Positions 45,597-54,440 are shown, counted from the stretch's first letter. The stretch is DNA of 64,000 bases from Peptostreptococcus sp. D1 (GCF_900112955.1 NZ_FONP01000001.1:520885-584884), one strand, 5' to 3'. Program-made: numbers and translations. The notes: generated from the letters alone by a model not told the origin.

Positions 45597-46835
45597 CTAT
45601 ATTCTATTCTCACATTTTGTATAATCATATCCGTAAAAATCATCAATTATCTTTTTTGAGGCTTCCATTATCATAATGTTTTCAACCTCTTTGTCAGAAA
45701 AGCTTTGATATCTGTCCTTTCTATCCTCCCATAATTTCAAAACACTATCAAAATCCTTTAAAAGTGGTCTGCCTTCTAGCTCAAGCTCTTCCAAATTTCT
45801 CTTCAAAAGATATATTTTACCATTTTGCTTTAAATGCTCATAATTTTCCATTTGAGTAACCACGCCTCCACCTGTAGCTATTACCAAATTATTCATTTTC
45901 CCAAATTCTCTACACATTTCACTTTCTAGCTTCCTAAAATATGCTTCTCCATCTTCTAAAAAAATTCGTTCAATACTCTTACCAGTTTTTCTTACAATCT
46001 CCTCATCAAAATCCACTAGGTGTTTATCTGTATTTTCTGATATTATCCTTCCAATGGTAGATTTGCCTGTACTAGGCATTCCAATCAACACTATATTCCC
46101 TTCAACCGAAAGCTTTTCTATTATCCTCTCCATTTTTCTATCCTCAACCTTATTTCCACAAAATACATTATATGCCTCAGCAGCCTGTGCAACCAACATA
46201 GTAAGTCCATTGCAGCATTTTATGTTCTTTTCCTTTGCGTCAAAAAGCAGCCTTGTACACATTGGATTATAAATCACGTCTATAACTCCTTTTAGATTAT
46301 TGAACTCACTTATATCTATTAGCCTTTCTCCATTATTTGGATACATACCGACAGGAGTGGCATTTATCAGCAATTCGACATCCTTGTAATCCAAGTACCT
46401 CGAATAGTAGGGCTCTGTTTTTCTAGATAGCTTGGTGTACGTTATACCTCTATCATCTAGCACTGCCCCCACTGTCATGGATGTTGCACCATCTCCAAGA
46501 ATTAAAGCAGATTTTATATCACCGATTTCTAAACTATCTAACATATACTCGAATCCAAAATAATCCGTATTGTCACCTATTACCTTTCCATTTTTTTTGA
46601 TTACTGTATTTATACATCCTATTTTCTTAGCTCTGTTGGTCATTTCATCAATATATTTCATGACTTCTATCTTGTATGGTATAGTAATGTTGAAGCCTGT
46701 TATATCCCCATTAACAAATTGCTCTATTTGATCCAACTCCTTTTCATACAAATCATAGTCGTATCCATCTATCAAATTGTGTATTTTTTTCGAAAAGCTG
46801 TGCCCCAGCTTTCTTCCCAACAATCCGTATTTCAT
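45597..46835 (-). CDS. Fused shikimate dehydrogenase - shikimate kinase
   Basis: This bifunctional protein of 412 residues carries two consecutive shikimate pathway activities. Residues 1-~240 are AroE (GRKLGHSFSK, NITIPYK with the catalytic Lys, NTDYFGF, ILGDGATS NADP loop). From ~247 it is AroK (Walker A GMPSTGKST, FDEEI, GGGVV, RPLL lid). The fusion would take dehydroshikimate to shikimate 3-phosphate. The start at 46835 has GGGG 7 nt upstream; a start at 46871 would lie inside aroC. It ends the aro operon. Confidence 0.93.
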   Translation of the reverse strand: MKYGLLGRKLGHSFSKKIHNLIDGYDYDLYEKELDQIEQFVNGDITGFNITIPYKIEVMKYIDEMTNRAKKIGCINTVIKKNGKVIGDNTDYFGFEYMLDSLEIGDIKSALILGDGATSMTVGAVLDDRGITYTKLSRKTEPYYSRYLDYKDVELLINATPVGMYPNNGERLIDISEFNNLKGVIDVIYNPMCTRLLFDAKEKNIKCCNGLTMLVAQAAEAYNVFCGNKVEDRKMERIIEKLSVEGNIVLIGMPSTGKSTIGRIISENTDKHLVDFDEEIVRKTGKSIERIFLEDGEAYFRKLESEMCREFGKMNNLVIATGGGVVTQMENYEHLKQNGKIYLLKRNLEELELEGRPLLKDFDSVLKLWEDRKDRYQSFSDKEVENIMIMEASKKIIDDFYGYDYTKCENRI

Positions 46836-46851
46836 ATCATACCCCACATAA

Positions 46852-47952
46852 TTACCTAAAAATATACTCACAGTCTTTAAAAATATCTATCAAATCCAGA
46901 AGGACAATTGCGCATACAGCTTCAACCACCGGCAATGCTCTAATAGCTATACATGGATCGTGTCTTCCCTCTATTTGCAAATATTTAGATTCCTTTTTCG
47001 ACATAGAAAATGACCTTTGTCGCTTTCCAATTGATGCCGTTGGTTTCATAGTTACAGTAAAGTTAATCGGCATACCGTTACTTATTCCACCGACTATTCC
47101 ACCCGCATTATTGGTAACGGTTGATACTCGCTTATCTCTAATTTCAAATTCATCATTGTGCTCAGAGCCTTTCATATGTGCAGCCTCAACACCTAATCCA
47201 AACTCTATAGCTCTGACTCCAGGAATGGAAAAAATTCTACTCGACAAAATAGATTCAATACCATCCTGATTTGGCTCTCCCAGACCAATTGGAATTCCGG
47301 TTGCAAAGCATTCTATCTTAGCACCGATTGAGTCTTTTTCTTCTCTTACACCTTCTAATAATTTATCTATTCTAGCTTCGACTTCCTTCGAAATAACAGG
47401 AATATCTTTTCGACTTATTTCTTCAAGCCTTCCCATATCCGGCTTTGCGATATCAATTTCTTCATCAATCTCAGCTCCAACTTGCTTGAGCCTCGAAGCA
47501 ATTTGTATTCCTCTCTCTTGAAGAATCTGCTTTGCAATACCACCCACAATACAAATAGGTGCTGTTAATCGCCCAGAAAACGAGCCTGAACCTCTCATAT
47601 CCATCAATCCATTGTATTTTATATTTGCTACATAATCGGCGTGAGACGGTCTTGGAATATCCTTGAATATTTCGTAGTGAGCAGAATTGTGGTCTTTGTT
47701 CTTTATTACAGCACATATTGTATTGGATATTATCGTAGCATTTTCAACCCCAGTGATAAATTCCACATTATCTCCTTCAATTCTCTTTGTCGTATACTTT
47801 TTCCCTGGTGCCCTTCTTCGCATAAATTCTTCAAGCTTATCCATATCTATCTTAAAGCCCAGTGGCAATCCGTCAACAACAGCTCCTATATAATGTCCAT
47901 GTGATTGACCAAAAACTGTAGTTTTAATATTATTTCCAAATGTCGCACTCAT
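46852..47952 (-). CDS. aroC: Chorismate synthase
   Basis: This 366-residue FMN-dependent enzyme converts EPSP to chorismate. Family signatures are GQSHGHYIGAVVDGLP at the N-terminus, the central RGSGSFSGRLTAP and the C-terminal GRHDPCIAIRALPVVE. The start follows GGGAGGG and overlaps the aroA stop by 4 bp (ATGA), showing tight coupling in the operon. Confidence 0.97.
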   Translation of the reverse strand: MSATFGNNIKTTVFGQSHGHYIGAVVDGLPLGFKIDMDKLEEFMRRRAPGKKYTTKRIEGDNVEFITGVENATIISNTICAVIKNKDHNSAHYEIFKDIPRPSHADYVANIKYNGLMDMRGSGSFSGRLTAPICIVGGIAKQILQERGIQIASRLKQVGAEIDEEIDIAKPDMGRLEEISRKDIPVISKEVEARIDKLLEGVREEKDSIGAKIECFATGIPIGLGEPNQDGIESILSSRIFSIPGVRAIEFGLGVEAAHMKGSEHNDEFEIRDKRVSTVTNNAGGIVGGISNGMPINFTVTMKPTASIGKRQRSFSMSKKESKYLQIEGRHDPCIAIRALPVVEAVCAIVLLDLIDIFKDCEYIFR

Positions 47953-49181
47953 ATTTTCCCTCCCAAATCTACAAAATCGTCAAAAAAAGTTGGATATGAC
48001 TTATTTATAGCTTTCGAATTTTTAATAACTATATCATTCTCGCTTATTATAGAAGCTATCGCCGCAGCCATTGCTATTCTATGGTCATTGTGTGAGTCAA
48101 CAATACCTCCTACTAAACCATTCGTTCCATAAACCAACAGCTCATCATTTCTTTCCTCTACATTTCCACCGAGTGAAGTGATTAAATCAACAGTCGATTT
48201 TATTCTGTCGCTCTCTTTTAGCCTCAATCTCGACGCATTATAAAATCGCGATACGCCTCCATCAACACTAGCTGCCAATATCGATAATATAGGCAACATA
48301 TCTGGTATATCCGCCAAATCGACATCTATTGAATTTCTGCCACATGACGATACCATAATTTCATTAGATATAATAACCTCAGCACCAAAATCATCTAATA
48401 TTTTTAATATTTTTTTGTCACCTTGACTACTTTCTACATTTAACCCCTTCACCGATACTTTACCGAATGCTCCTGCTACCAAAAAGAAGGAAGAATTCGA
48501 CCAATCTCCTTCGACTTTGTAGGTCTGCGCTTTCAATTTCGATGTATTTACTAAAAAACCATTTTCATTTTCAATTATATCTGCACCAAAGGCTCTCATT
48601 ACTTCAACCGTAATATCCACATAGCTCTTGGACTCAAGGTTTGTATTTACAATTACTTCAGAGCTTCCATTCAGATTCAAGGCAGCAAATAACAATCCAG
48701 AAATATACTGTGAGCTTACATCGCCTCTTATCTCATACCTACCTGGTGTCAAAAGCCCATTTGTTTTAAATGGCAAACACTCCGAATCAAATTCCACACC
48801 TCTATGTCTCATTGCATCCATCAAATCCTTTATTGGTCTTTTTGGCAGCCTGCCCTCACCTTTGAAAATTGCCTGCTCATAAATAGTAGAAGCAAGTGGC
48901 AACAAAAATCTAAAGGTAGAGCCACTTTCCTTTGAGTCTATAGTGGGTATATTGTCTAATTTCGATATGCCCTGTACTATAACTCCATATTCAAATTTTT
49001 CGATTTTTGCACCTAATGCTCTAAGACAATTTACCGTCGCATCTATATCATCAGATGTTTTATCAAAAATTATTTGCGACACACCGTCTGAAATAGCGGC
49101 ACAAATAATAGCCCTATGAGCAAATGATTTTGATGGTATTGCTTTGACACTCCCCTCTAATTTCGATGGCTTTACTTTCAT
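47949..49181 (-). CDS. aroA: 3-phosphoshikimate 1-carboxyvinyltransferase (EPSP synthase)
   Basis: This 410-residue enzyme joins phosphoenolpyruvate and shikimate 3-phosphate. It has the N-terminal KAIPSKSFAHR with the catalytic Lys, a GSTFRFLLP motif (~85-93), GDVSSQYISGLL, the conserved LRLKESDR (~318-325) and HNDHRIAMA near the C-terminus. It has four-base overlaps with both neighbours (tyrA upstream, aroC downstream). Confidence 0.97.
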   Translation of the reverse strand: MKVKPSKLEGSVKAIPSKSFAHRAIICAAISDGVSQIIFDKTSDDIDATVNCLRALGAKIEKFEYGVIVQGISKLDNIPTIDSKESGSTFRFLLPLASTIYEQAIFKGEGRLPKRPIKDLMDAMRHRGVEFDSECLPFKTNGLLTPGRYEIRGDVSSQYISGLLFAALNLNGSSEVIVNTNLESKSYVDITVEVMRAFGADIIENENGFLVNTSKLKAQTYKVEGDWSNSSFFLVAGAFGKVSVKGLNVESSQGDKKILKILDDFGAEVIISNEIMVSSCGRNSIDVDLADIPDMLPILSILAASVDGGVSRFYNASRLRLKESDRIKSTVDLITSLGGNVEERNDELLVYGTNGLVGGIVDSHNDHRIAMAAAIASIISENDIVIKNSKAINKSYPTFFDDFVDLGGKI

Positions 49182-49993
49182 TTCACACCTCTGGGATACA
49201 TTAAATCCCTTCTTTCTTTACCTTCTCTCAACAATAATTCCAAGCCTTTTTCGTCCCTCTTTTCCAAAAGGTCGCTATATTTTTTTAATTCGTCTATCAG
49301 AAAATCTAATTCATCTTTTATATAGTCATTCTCCAGCAGCAGCTCTGTCCACATAGATTCATCCAACATTGCTACTCTAGTTAAATCCTTGAGACTATCT
49401 GCCGAAAAACCATTATGCTTTAAAGCCACCTTTGATTTTACAAAAGCGTTAGATACAATATGAGATAGCTGTGAGGTGTATGCGATCATTCTATCATGAG
49501 TATCCGCATCACAATATTGTACCGAAAATCCCATTTCTGAAAGGATATTCAAAATCTCATTGGGTATATTTCTTTTTGTGAGTATTATAGATGCACCTTC
49601 GAATAAATCATCAAGACTGCTTGTATATCCCCCTATCTCTCTTCCTGCCATTGGGTGTGCGCCAATATATTCGAAGTTATTCCTTGATGACAAATATTCA
49701 AGCTCTCTCGAAATATTCTTTTTCACTCCACAAAGATCCATCACCCAGCCTCGAATATTTTTATTTTCTCTTACAAATCTCAATGCATCCTTTGGTCTCA
49801 ATGCCAAAACTACAAGATCAATATTGAGTAGGTCATCGGTATCTAGTTTAAAGTCAATGCTATTATCATTTAGCGCTAGGTCTATCGATTGTCCATCAAT
49901 ATCAAACCCAAACACCATATGCTTCGTATTTTTCTTCAAGGATTTAGCAAAGGAGCCTCCAATCAAACCCAAACCAATTATTCCTATATTCAT
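49178..49993 (-). CDS. tyrA: Prephenate dehydrogenase
   Basis: This 271-residue NAD(P)-dependent enzyme leads to 4-hydroxyphenylpyruvate, the tyrosine precursor. The Rossmann loop GLGLIGGSFAKSL (~6-18), HPMAGRE (~115-121) with the catalytic His region and ETHDR-like DADTHDR (~160-166) are present. There is no fused chorismate mutase and no C-terminal ACT domain, so feedback control would have to act elsewhere in the operon. The start follows GGTGGTG. Confidence 0.94.
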   Translation of the reverse strand: MNIGIIGLGLIGGSFAKSLKKNTKHMVFGFDIDGQSIDLALNDNSIDFKLDTDDLLNIDLVVLALRPKDALRFVRENKNIRGWVMDLCGVKKNISRELEYLSSRNNFEYIGAHPMAGREIGGYTSSLDDLFEGASIILTKRNIPNEILNILSEMGFSVQYCDADTHDRMIAYTSQLSHIVSNAFVKSKVALKHNGFSADSLKDLTRVAMLDESMWTELLLENDYIKDELDFLIDELKKYSDLLEKRDEKGLELLLREGKERRDLMYPRGVK

Positions 49994-49994
49994 A

Positions 49995-51005
49995 CTACAC
50001 CACCATCATCGCTTCCTTTAATCTAAATATTGACCTTGCCATATCATCAAATTCATCTGGTCTCAAAGACTGATTCCCATCACACAATGCATTTTCCGGA
50101 TCATTATGAACCTCTATTATCAAGCCATCACATGAAGCCCCAACTGATGCCAAGCTAAGCGGCTTCACTAGCCTCGACACTCCAGATGAGTGTGATGGAT
50201 CAACAATAACTGGAAGATGTGTTTTTTCATGAAGAACGGGAATAGCTGTTATATCAAGAGTATTTCTAACTCCAGTTTCAAAAGTTCTAATACCTCTCTC
50301 ACAAAGAATTACATCATCATTCCCCTCCGACATTATATACTCTGCAGCCATCAGAAATTCTTCATATGTTGCAGATAACCCTCTTTTCAAAAGGACTGGC
50401 TTCGACTGTTTTCCAAGTACCTTCAGCAAATCGAAATTCTGCATATTTCTTGCACCAACCTGTAGTATATCAACACCTTCAAATAGAGGTAATTGTCCAA
50501 TTTCCATTATTTCTGAAATTATCGGCAGCCCTGTTATTTCTTTTGCCTTTAGCAATAACTTTACACCAGCCTCACCCTTTCCTTGAAAAGAATATGGGGA
50601 TGTTCTAGGTTTAAAGGCTCCTCCTCTTAATATATTTGCCCCAGCCTCCTTCACTCTTTTTGCAACCGCGATAATTTGTTCTTCTGATTCCACTGAACAA
50701 GGTCCAGCTATCAAACAAAAATTACCGCCACCTATTTTTGTTCCATTTTCCAAGGTTACAATAGTGTCCTCTGGATGGAATTTTCTATTGGCTCTCTTAT
50801 AAGGCTCTTGAATTCTGACAATTTCATCAACAGCTTCAAACGATTTAATAATACTCGAATCAAGTCTAGATGTATCTCCTATTAATCCGAGAAGAGCTGT
50901 ATTCTCACCAAAAGAACAGTCTACTTCAAATCCCAAGGACTCAATAAATCCTATCAGCTTCTCAATTTGCTCAAGCTTTACGTTTTTTCTAAGTTTGACT
51001 ATCAT
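49995..51005 (-). CDS. aroF: 3-deoxy-7-phosphoheptulonate synthase with N-terminal regulatory domain
   Basis: This first enzyme of the shikimate pathway condenses PEP and erythrose 4-phosphate. It is a 336-residue type I-beta enzyme. A ferredoxin-like N-terminal domain (~1-70), known from Thermotoga-type enzymes to mediate Tyr/Phe feedback, precedes the barrel with GPCSVES (~98-104), the metal Cys, GAFKPRTSPYSFQG and VDPSHSSG. It is the first structural gene of the aro operon. Its start follows GGAGGG, directly after the attenuator hairpin. Confidence 0.95.
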   Translation of the reverse strand: MIVKLRKNVKLEQIEKLIGFIESLGFEVDCSFGENTALLGLIGDTSRLDSSIIKSFEAVDEIVRIQEPYKRANRKFHPEDTIVTLENGTKIGGGNFCLIAGPCSVESEEQIIAVAKRVKEAGANILRGGAFKPRTSPYSFQGKGEAGVKLLLKAKEITGLPIISEIMEIGQLPLFEGVDILQVGARNMQNFDLLKVLGKQSKPVLLKRGLSATYEEFLMAAEYIMSEGNDDVILCERGIRTFETGVRNTLDITAIPVLHEKTHLPVIVDPSHSSGVSRLVKPLSLASVGASCDGLIIEVHNDPENALCDGNQSLRPDEFDDMARSIFRLKEAMMVV

Positions 51006-51029
51006 ACCAAAATCCCTCCATAAAAAATA

Positions 51030-51062
51030 ATAAAAAAAGCCTCTTGGCTAATCCAAGAGGCT
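51030..51062 (-). terminator. Attenuator terminator before aroF
   Basis: AGCCTCTTGG (51062-51053) pairs perfectly with CCAAGAGGCT (51047-51038) around a 5-nt loop, followed by a run of T residues. It lies between the leader peptide stop and the aroF ribosome site, so it would end transcription before the operon unless it is prevented from forming. Confidence 0.9.
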
Positions 51063-51076
51063 AAAATACTAAAATA

Positions 51077-51208
51077 TCAATTGTCTATTATTAAGAATAA
51101 GTCAACTGTATCTAGTTTTTGCACATCAGAAAAAGCCTTACCACTGCTAGTAAAGTTAAAATAGTAATAATAGTTGTAAGACTTTAGTTGTGCGTTTAAC
51201 TTATTCAT
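51077..51208 (-). CDS. Tyr/Phe-rich leader peptide of the aro operon
   Basis: This 43-residue ORF starts at an ATG at 51208 with AGGGAG about 8 nt upstream. It begins MNKLNAQLKS and then has YNYYYYFNF (residues 11-19): five Tyr and two Phe in nine codons. The remainder runs to a TGA at 51077, 15 nt before the attenuator stem. The promoter, leader ORF, terminator and aromatic biosynthesis genes are in the order expected for ribosome-mediated attenuation by tyrosyl/phenylalanyl-tRNA shortage. The peptide itself is unlikely to have another function. Confidence 0.8.
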   Translation of the reverse strand: MNKLNAQLKSYNYYYYFNFTSSGKAFSDVQKLDTVDLFLIIDN

Positions 51209-51235
51209 GACAATTTCTCCCTTCGTTTTTTTAGT

Positions 51236-51264
51236 ATTGTATCATCATTAATTATTAGTGTAAA
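51236..51264 (-). promoter_or_regulatory. Promoter of the aro operon
   Basis: TTTACA (51259-51264) and TACAAT (51236-51241) are separated by 17 bp on the minus strand. Transcription would start near 51229, about 20 nt before the leader peptide ATG. Confidence 0.75.
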
Positions 51265-51309
51265 GCATAAATAAAAAAATAACCAACTTAATAGCGTTTA
51301 TTTTCATTT

Positions 51310-52146
51310 TTATTTAAACACTTCATTATCCAAGTAGTTATAAAGATCTTGGTATACCTCGTAATATGCCACATTATCATTATTTGTTACCTGAATAAAA
51401 TCCTTACCCATCGTTTGTATATCGATTTTATTTCCATTTTTTTCTATTTTTATTGTAAAATTAATCCTTGTCTTATGGAACTCTTTTTGTGGCTGAATCT
51501 TGCCAACCTCTCTCTTATACAAAATTTTGTTTATCAAATCATCCTTCTTCCAAGGAAAAATCCCCTTCTCCTCATTCCCCTTATAAACTCTTATATCTCC
51601 GACTCCATCTTTATTTTTTATGTAATCTACTGATGTATAGATCATCCTCTTATACATACCTTGAAAATCTTCTTTAACCGAAATCGGAACCTTATAGCTC
51701 TCTTTTTTTCCATCACTCTCTACAACAAAGTAATTAAAATTTGTTTCAAACTTAACATTATTATTAGTATTACCTCTATTTTGAGGATTGAAATCACCCT
51801 CAATAGCTCTTACCTTTACAAAGGATGTCGATAATCTCTTCAAATTTTCCAGCATTTCACCTTCAATTTTTATATTTTCAACAGAGTCATCAGAAATAAA
51901 TAGCTTCTTGCTTTGATTAAATTTCTGTAGTGGTTGCATTTTACTCTCTGCCTTGTTTCTAAGCTCGATATCTTCCTCTATTTTGTTTTTCTCACCCCTC
52001 GTATCTATAGAAACAACATCTTCCCCAGTTTTACTTTGAATATAGTTTCTAGAAAGCTTAAATGAAAAAAAGTAAATTACAAAGAACAGTATGATGATTA
52101 ATAGAAGTAACAAAGTTTTGTTTAATTTCGACAGCTTATTAAACAT
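51310..52146 (-). CDS. Membrane-anchored extracytoplasmic protein of unknown function
   Basis: This 278-residue protein has one N-terminal transmembrane helix (~11-31), a Lys/Glu-rich linker (~38-70) and a beta-rich, charged domain outside the membrane. No cysteine-based lipobox, anchor motif or recognised catalytic motif is present. The gene overlaps the end of rsmA by 8 bp, so it is translationally coupled to the rnmV-rsmA pair. I do not recognise the family. Confidence 0.65.
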   Translation of the reverse strand: MFNKLSKLNKTLLLLLIIILFFVIYFFSFKLSRNYIQSKTGEDVVSIDTRGEKNKIEEDIELRNKAESKMQPLQKFNQSKKLFISDDSVENIKIEGEMLENLKRLSTSFVKVRAIEGDFNPQNRGNTNNNVKFETNFNYFVVESDGKKESYKVPISVKEDFQGMYKRMIYTSVDYIKNKDGVGDIRVYKGNEEKGIFPWKKDDLINKILYKREVGKIQPQKEFHKTRINFTIKIEKNGNKIDIQTMGKDFIQVTNNDNVAYYEVYQDLYNYLDNEVFK

Positions 52147-53020
52147 TACTTCCCTCCCTTACAGCTCTATTAATGTTATTAGAAAGAACTGCAAACTCGT
52201 CAAGACTAAGAGTCTCTCCTCTTCTTTTCTCGTCAATATTTGACTCTAGCAATATCTGAGATATGACTTTTTTATTCAAGACACCCATGCTAGAAATAGA
52301 ATTCAAAAGAGTTTTCCTTCTTTGACCGAAAGCTGCTTTGACAACCTTAAAAAACAATTCCTCATTGTCAACATCATATTTTTTTTCACTTCTAACTCTC
52401 AACGCTATAACGATTGAATCCACATTTGGCTGTGGAATAAACATATGCCTTGGCACCTTTGCAATTATCTCTGTATCACAGTAATACTGCACAGCAACTG
52501 AAAGAGCTCCAAAAGCCTTTCCACCAGGAGCAGCATTCATCCTTTCAGCGACCTCCTTTTGAACCATGACTACTATATCTGTCACATTTATCTCTTCCTC
52601 CAAAAATCTCATAATAATCGGAGTAGTTATATAATATGGTAAATTTGCAATCAATTTTACCGGACCACCATCTAGGTATTTTTCTATTAGCCCCTTAATA
52701 TCCGCTTTGATGATATCTTCATTTACAGCATTGAAATTTTCATAATCCTCCATTGTATCCTTCAAAATTGGAATAAGATTCTTATCTATTTCAACAGCCA
52801 TAACCTTATCTGCTATAGTCGCAATTTCTTTGGTTAAGGTTCCAATACCAGGACCAACCTCAATAACCTTATCGCCCTCTTTCACGCCAGATCCCGATAT
52901 TATTTTATCTATAATACTGTCGTCAATTAAAAAATTTTGCCCCAGACTCTTATTAAATCTAAATTCATGTTTTTTCACAATTTCCATAGTAGCTTTATGT
53001 GACGAAAGCCTCTTATTCAT
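52139..53020 (-). CDS. rsmA: 16S rRNA dimethyladenosine transferase RsmA (KsgA)
   Basis: This methyltransferase makes m6,2A at A1518/A1519 of 16S rRNA. The 293-residue protein has the QNFLID motif, VIEVGPGIGTLT SAM-binding loop, the catalytic NLPYYITTP motif and a C-terminal helical domain with FGQRRKTLLN. The ATG at 53020 follows GAAGGTG at 9 nt; the GTG at 53032 is part of that site. rnmV-rsmA is a conserved Firmicutes pair. Confidence 0.95.
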   Translation of the reverse strand: MNKRLSSHKATMEIVKKHEFRFNKSLGQNFLIDDSIIDKIISGSGVKEGDKVIEVGPGIGTLTKEIATIADKVMAVEIDKNLIPILKDTMEDYENFNAVNEDIIKADIKGLIEKYLDGGPVKLIANLPYYITTPIIMRFLEEEINVTDIVVMVQKEVAERMNAAPGGKAFGALSVAVQYYCDTEIIAKVPRHMFIPQPNVDSIVIALRVRSEKKYDVDNEELFFKVVKAAFGQRRKTLLNSISSMGVLNKKVISQILLESNIDEKRRGETLSLDEFAVLSNNINRAVREGSNV

Positions 53021-53024
53021 TAAT

Positions 53025-53579
53025 CTATTCACCTTCTTTATTACATTTCAATACGTCTTTTAATGCCTTTTCAAATTCTTCTCTAGTAACTCCATAATTA
53101 TTTAGTCTACTCAGAAATTGCTTTGAGTTACCATATCCTATTCCCAATATTTTTCCTATTTCATCTCTCAACACTGAAGCATTTTTGGATCCTACTAGCC
53201 CATTTCTCATTAGATCGCCATTGTCAAAGGATTTCTCCTTTTTCACAACCTCGGTCCTCACTTTTGAAAGTGCTAATTTTATACTCTCTGGACTAGCATT
53301 TTCAACGCCTATATCTCCATCCTTCAATGCGCTCTCACGTGGTAAAAAAGCGTGTTTACAGCCAGGTACTTCACTTGCTATTTTTTTTCTAATTTTCTCA
53401 CCTGCAAAATCAGGATCGGTAAAAATTATGATCCCTCTCTTATCATTAGCTGTTTTTATTCGCTCCATAACACCCCTTGGAAATCCAAAGCCACCTGTTG
53501 CAATCAGTTCACAGTCAACAGCTCTTTTTACCGCATCTATGTCATCTCTACCCTCGACAACAACTACTTCTTTTATCAT
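53025..53579 (-). CDS. rnmV: Ribonuclease M5
   Basis: This Toprim-domain nuclease of 184 residues matures 5S rRNA in low-GC Gram-positives. The Toprim acidic residues appear in VVEGRDDIDAV (~7-17) and FTDPDFAGEKIR (~53-64). The C-terminal domain carries GYGNSKQFLSRLNNYG. The start follows GAGGAAAA. It precedes rsmA by 4 bp. Confidence 0.94.
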   Translation of the reverse strand: MIKEVVVVEGRDDIDAVKRAVDCELIATGGFGFPRGVMERIKTANDKRGIIIFTDPDFAGEKIRKKIASEVPGCKHAFLPRESALKDGDIGVENASPESIKLALSKVRTEVVKKEKSFDNGDLMRNGLVGSKNASVLRDEIGKILGIGYGNSKQFLSRLNNYGVTREEFEKALKDVLKCNKEGE

Positions 53580-53621
53580 TTTTTCCTCACTTATTTTCTA
53601 CAGAATTCATTTATATCTATT

Positions 53622-53697
53622 CTCATTTATTTTACTTTTTCTTATTTGTTTTACTTTTTCTTATCTTTCTTAATTTTTCCTATGTATTTTGCTTTAC
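53622..53697. repeat. Imperfect 19-bp tandem repeat, four units
   Basis: Four consecutive 19-base units of the type CTTATTTGTTTTACTTTTT begin at 53622, 53641, 53660 and 53679. The first two differ at two positions; the last two are more diverged. On the minus strand this is an A/G-rich track between the DUF1836 gene and rnmV. Confidence 0.55.
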
Positions 53698-53715
53698 TTA
53701 ATTTGTCATCCACTC

Positions 53716-54234
53716 TTATTCATTTTTTTCTTTATTTATTATCAGCCTTGCAGCCTCACTAAGAACATTTGAGTAATAGCACAATAATAAAACATCCATC
53801 ATCTTTTCTGTCGTATCTCTATCCTCCTCTTTGTTAAATGATTCAATATCATTTGACAAAAAATTCAAAGTTAATTTATTTAAATTTTCCTTTTTTCTTA
53901 AAAATCCCTTGTATATTTTCTCATAATTGTCAAAATCATCAAACGCATCCTTTATCTCAGTTAGACTAATTTCCCTCTTAAGCATACAAATGATTATTAT
54001 CATTAAAATATGCTCTTTATTGTATTTCTTTTTTATTGCAGGCTTGATAATACCAGCTTTTACATAGTTATTTACCATTGTCTTTGTCAAAGCCTGCTCT
54101 TGTTCATTATATGGAAAAAATTTATCAAAAATATTCAAAACCTGATCCATGTAAAGATCAATATTTGGAATCTCTTCCACCTTCAAATCCTCTTTTTCCA
54201 TTATACTTTCTATTATTTCATATATATTATACAT
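53716..54234 (-). CDS. DUF1836 family MerR-like regulator
   Basis: This 172-residue protein of the DUF1836 family has a winged-helix region resembling MerR (TMVNNYVKAGIIKPAIKKKYNKEHI, broken here at ~50-74) followed by a helical C-terminus. Members are presumed transcription factors of unknown target, common in Clostridia and Lactobacillales. The start follows GGAGTG. It is separated from rnmV by the 19-bp repeat tract and lies divergent to the tetR gene. Confidence 0.8.
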   Translation of the reverse strand: MYNIYEIIESIMEKEDLKVEEIPNIDLYMDQVLNIFDKFFPYNEQEQALTKTMVNNYVKAGIIKPAIKKKYNKEHILMIIIICMLKREISLTEIKDAFDDFDNYEKIYKGFLRKKENLNKLTLNFLSNDIESFNKEEDRDTTEKMMDVLLLCYYSNVLSEAARLIINKEKNE

Positions 54235-54411
54235 AAAAACACTCCACTATACCTTAATTGGTATCTAATATATAGGTCAAAATACAAAAATATCGGCTTA
54301 CTATCATATTCCACCCTTTGTTACCTTTATCATAAAAATTATTATATCATAAATACCCATGAAAATACATTTTAAAGAAAATTAAATCTATCTGATTTTT
54401 TTAAACTACTA

Positions 54412-54440
54412 TTGACAAATGACACAGTGTCACTTATAAT
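54412..54440 (+). promoter_or_regulatory. tetR promoter with palindromic operator in the spacer
   Basis: A perfect TTGACA (54412-54417) and TATAAT (54435-54440) with a 17-bp spacer contain the perfect palindrome TGACACAGTGTCA (54420-54432). A regulator bound there would block RNA polymerase. The position and symmetry suit autorepression by the TetR protein encoded next. Confidence 0.85.

Noticed and set aside
51006..51230. T-box riboswitch upstream of aroF
   Set aside because: No T-box sequence (AGGGTGGAACCGCG), no Stem I and no specifier; the leader ORF and simple terminator explain the region better.
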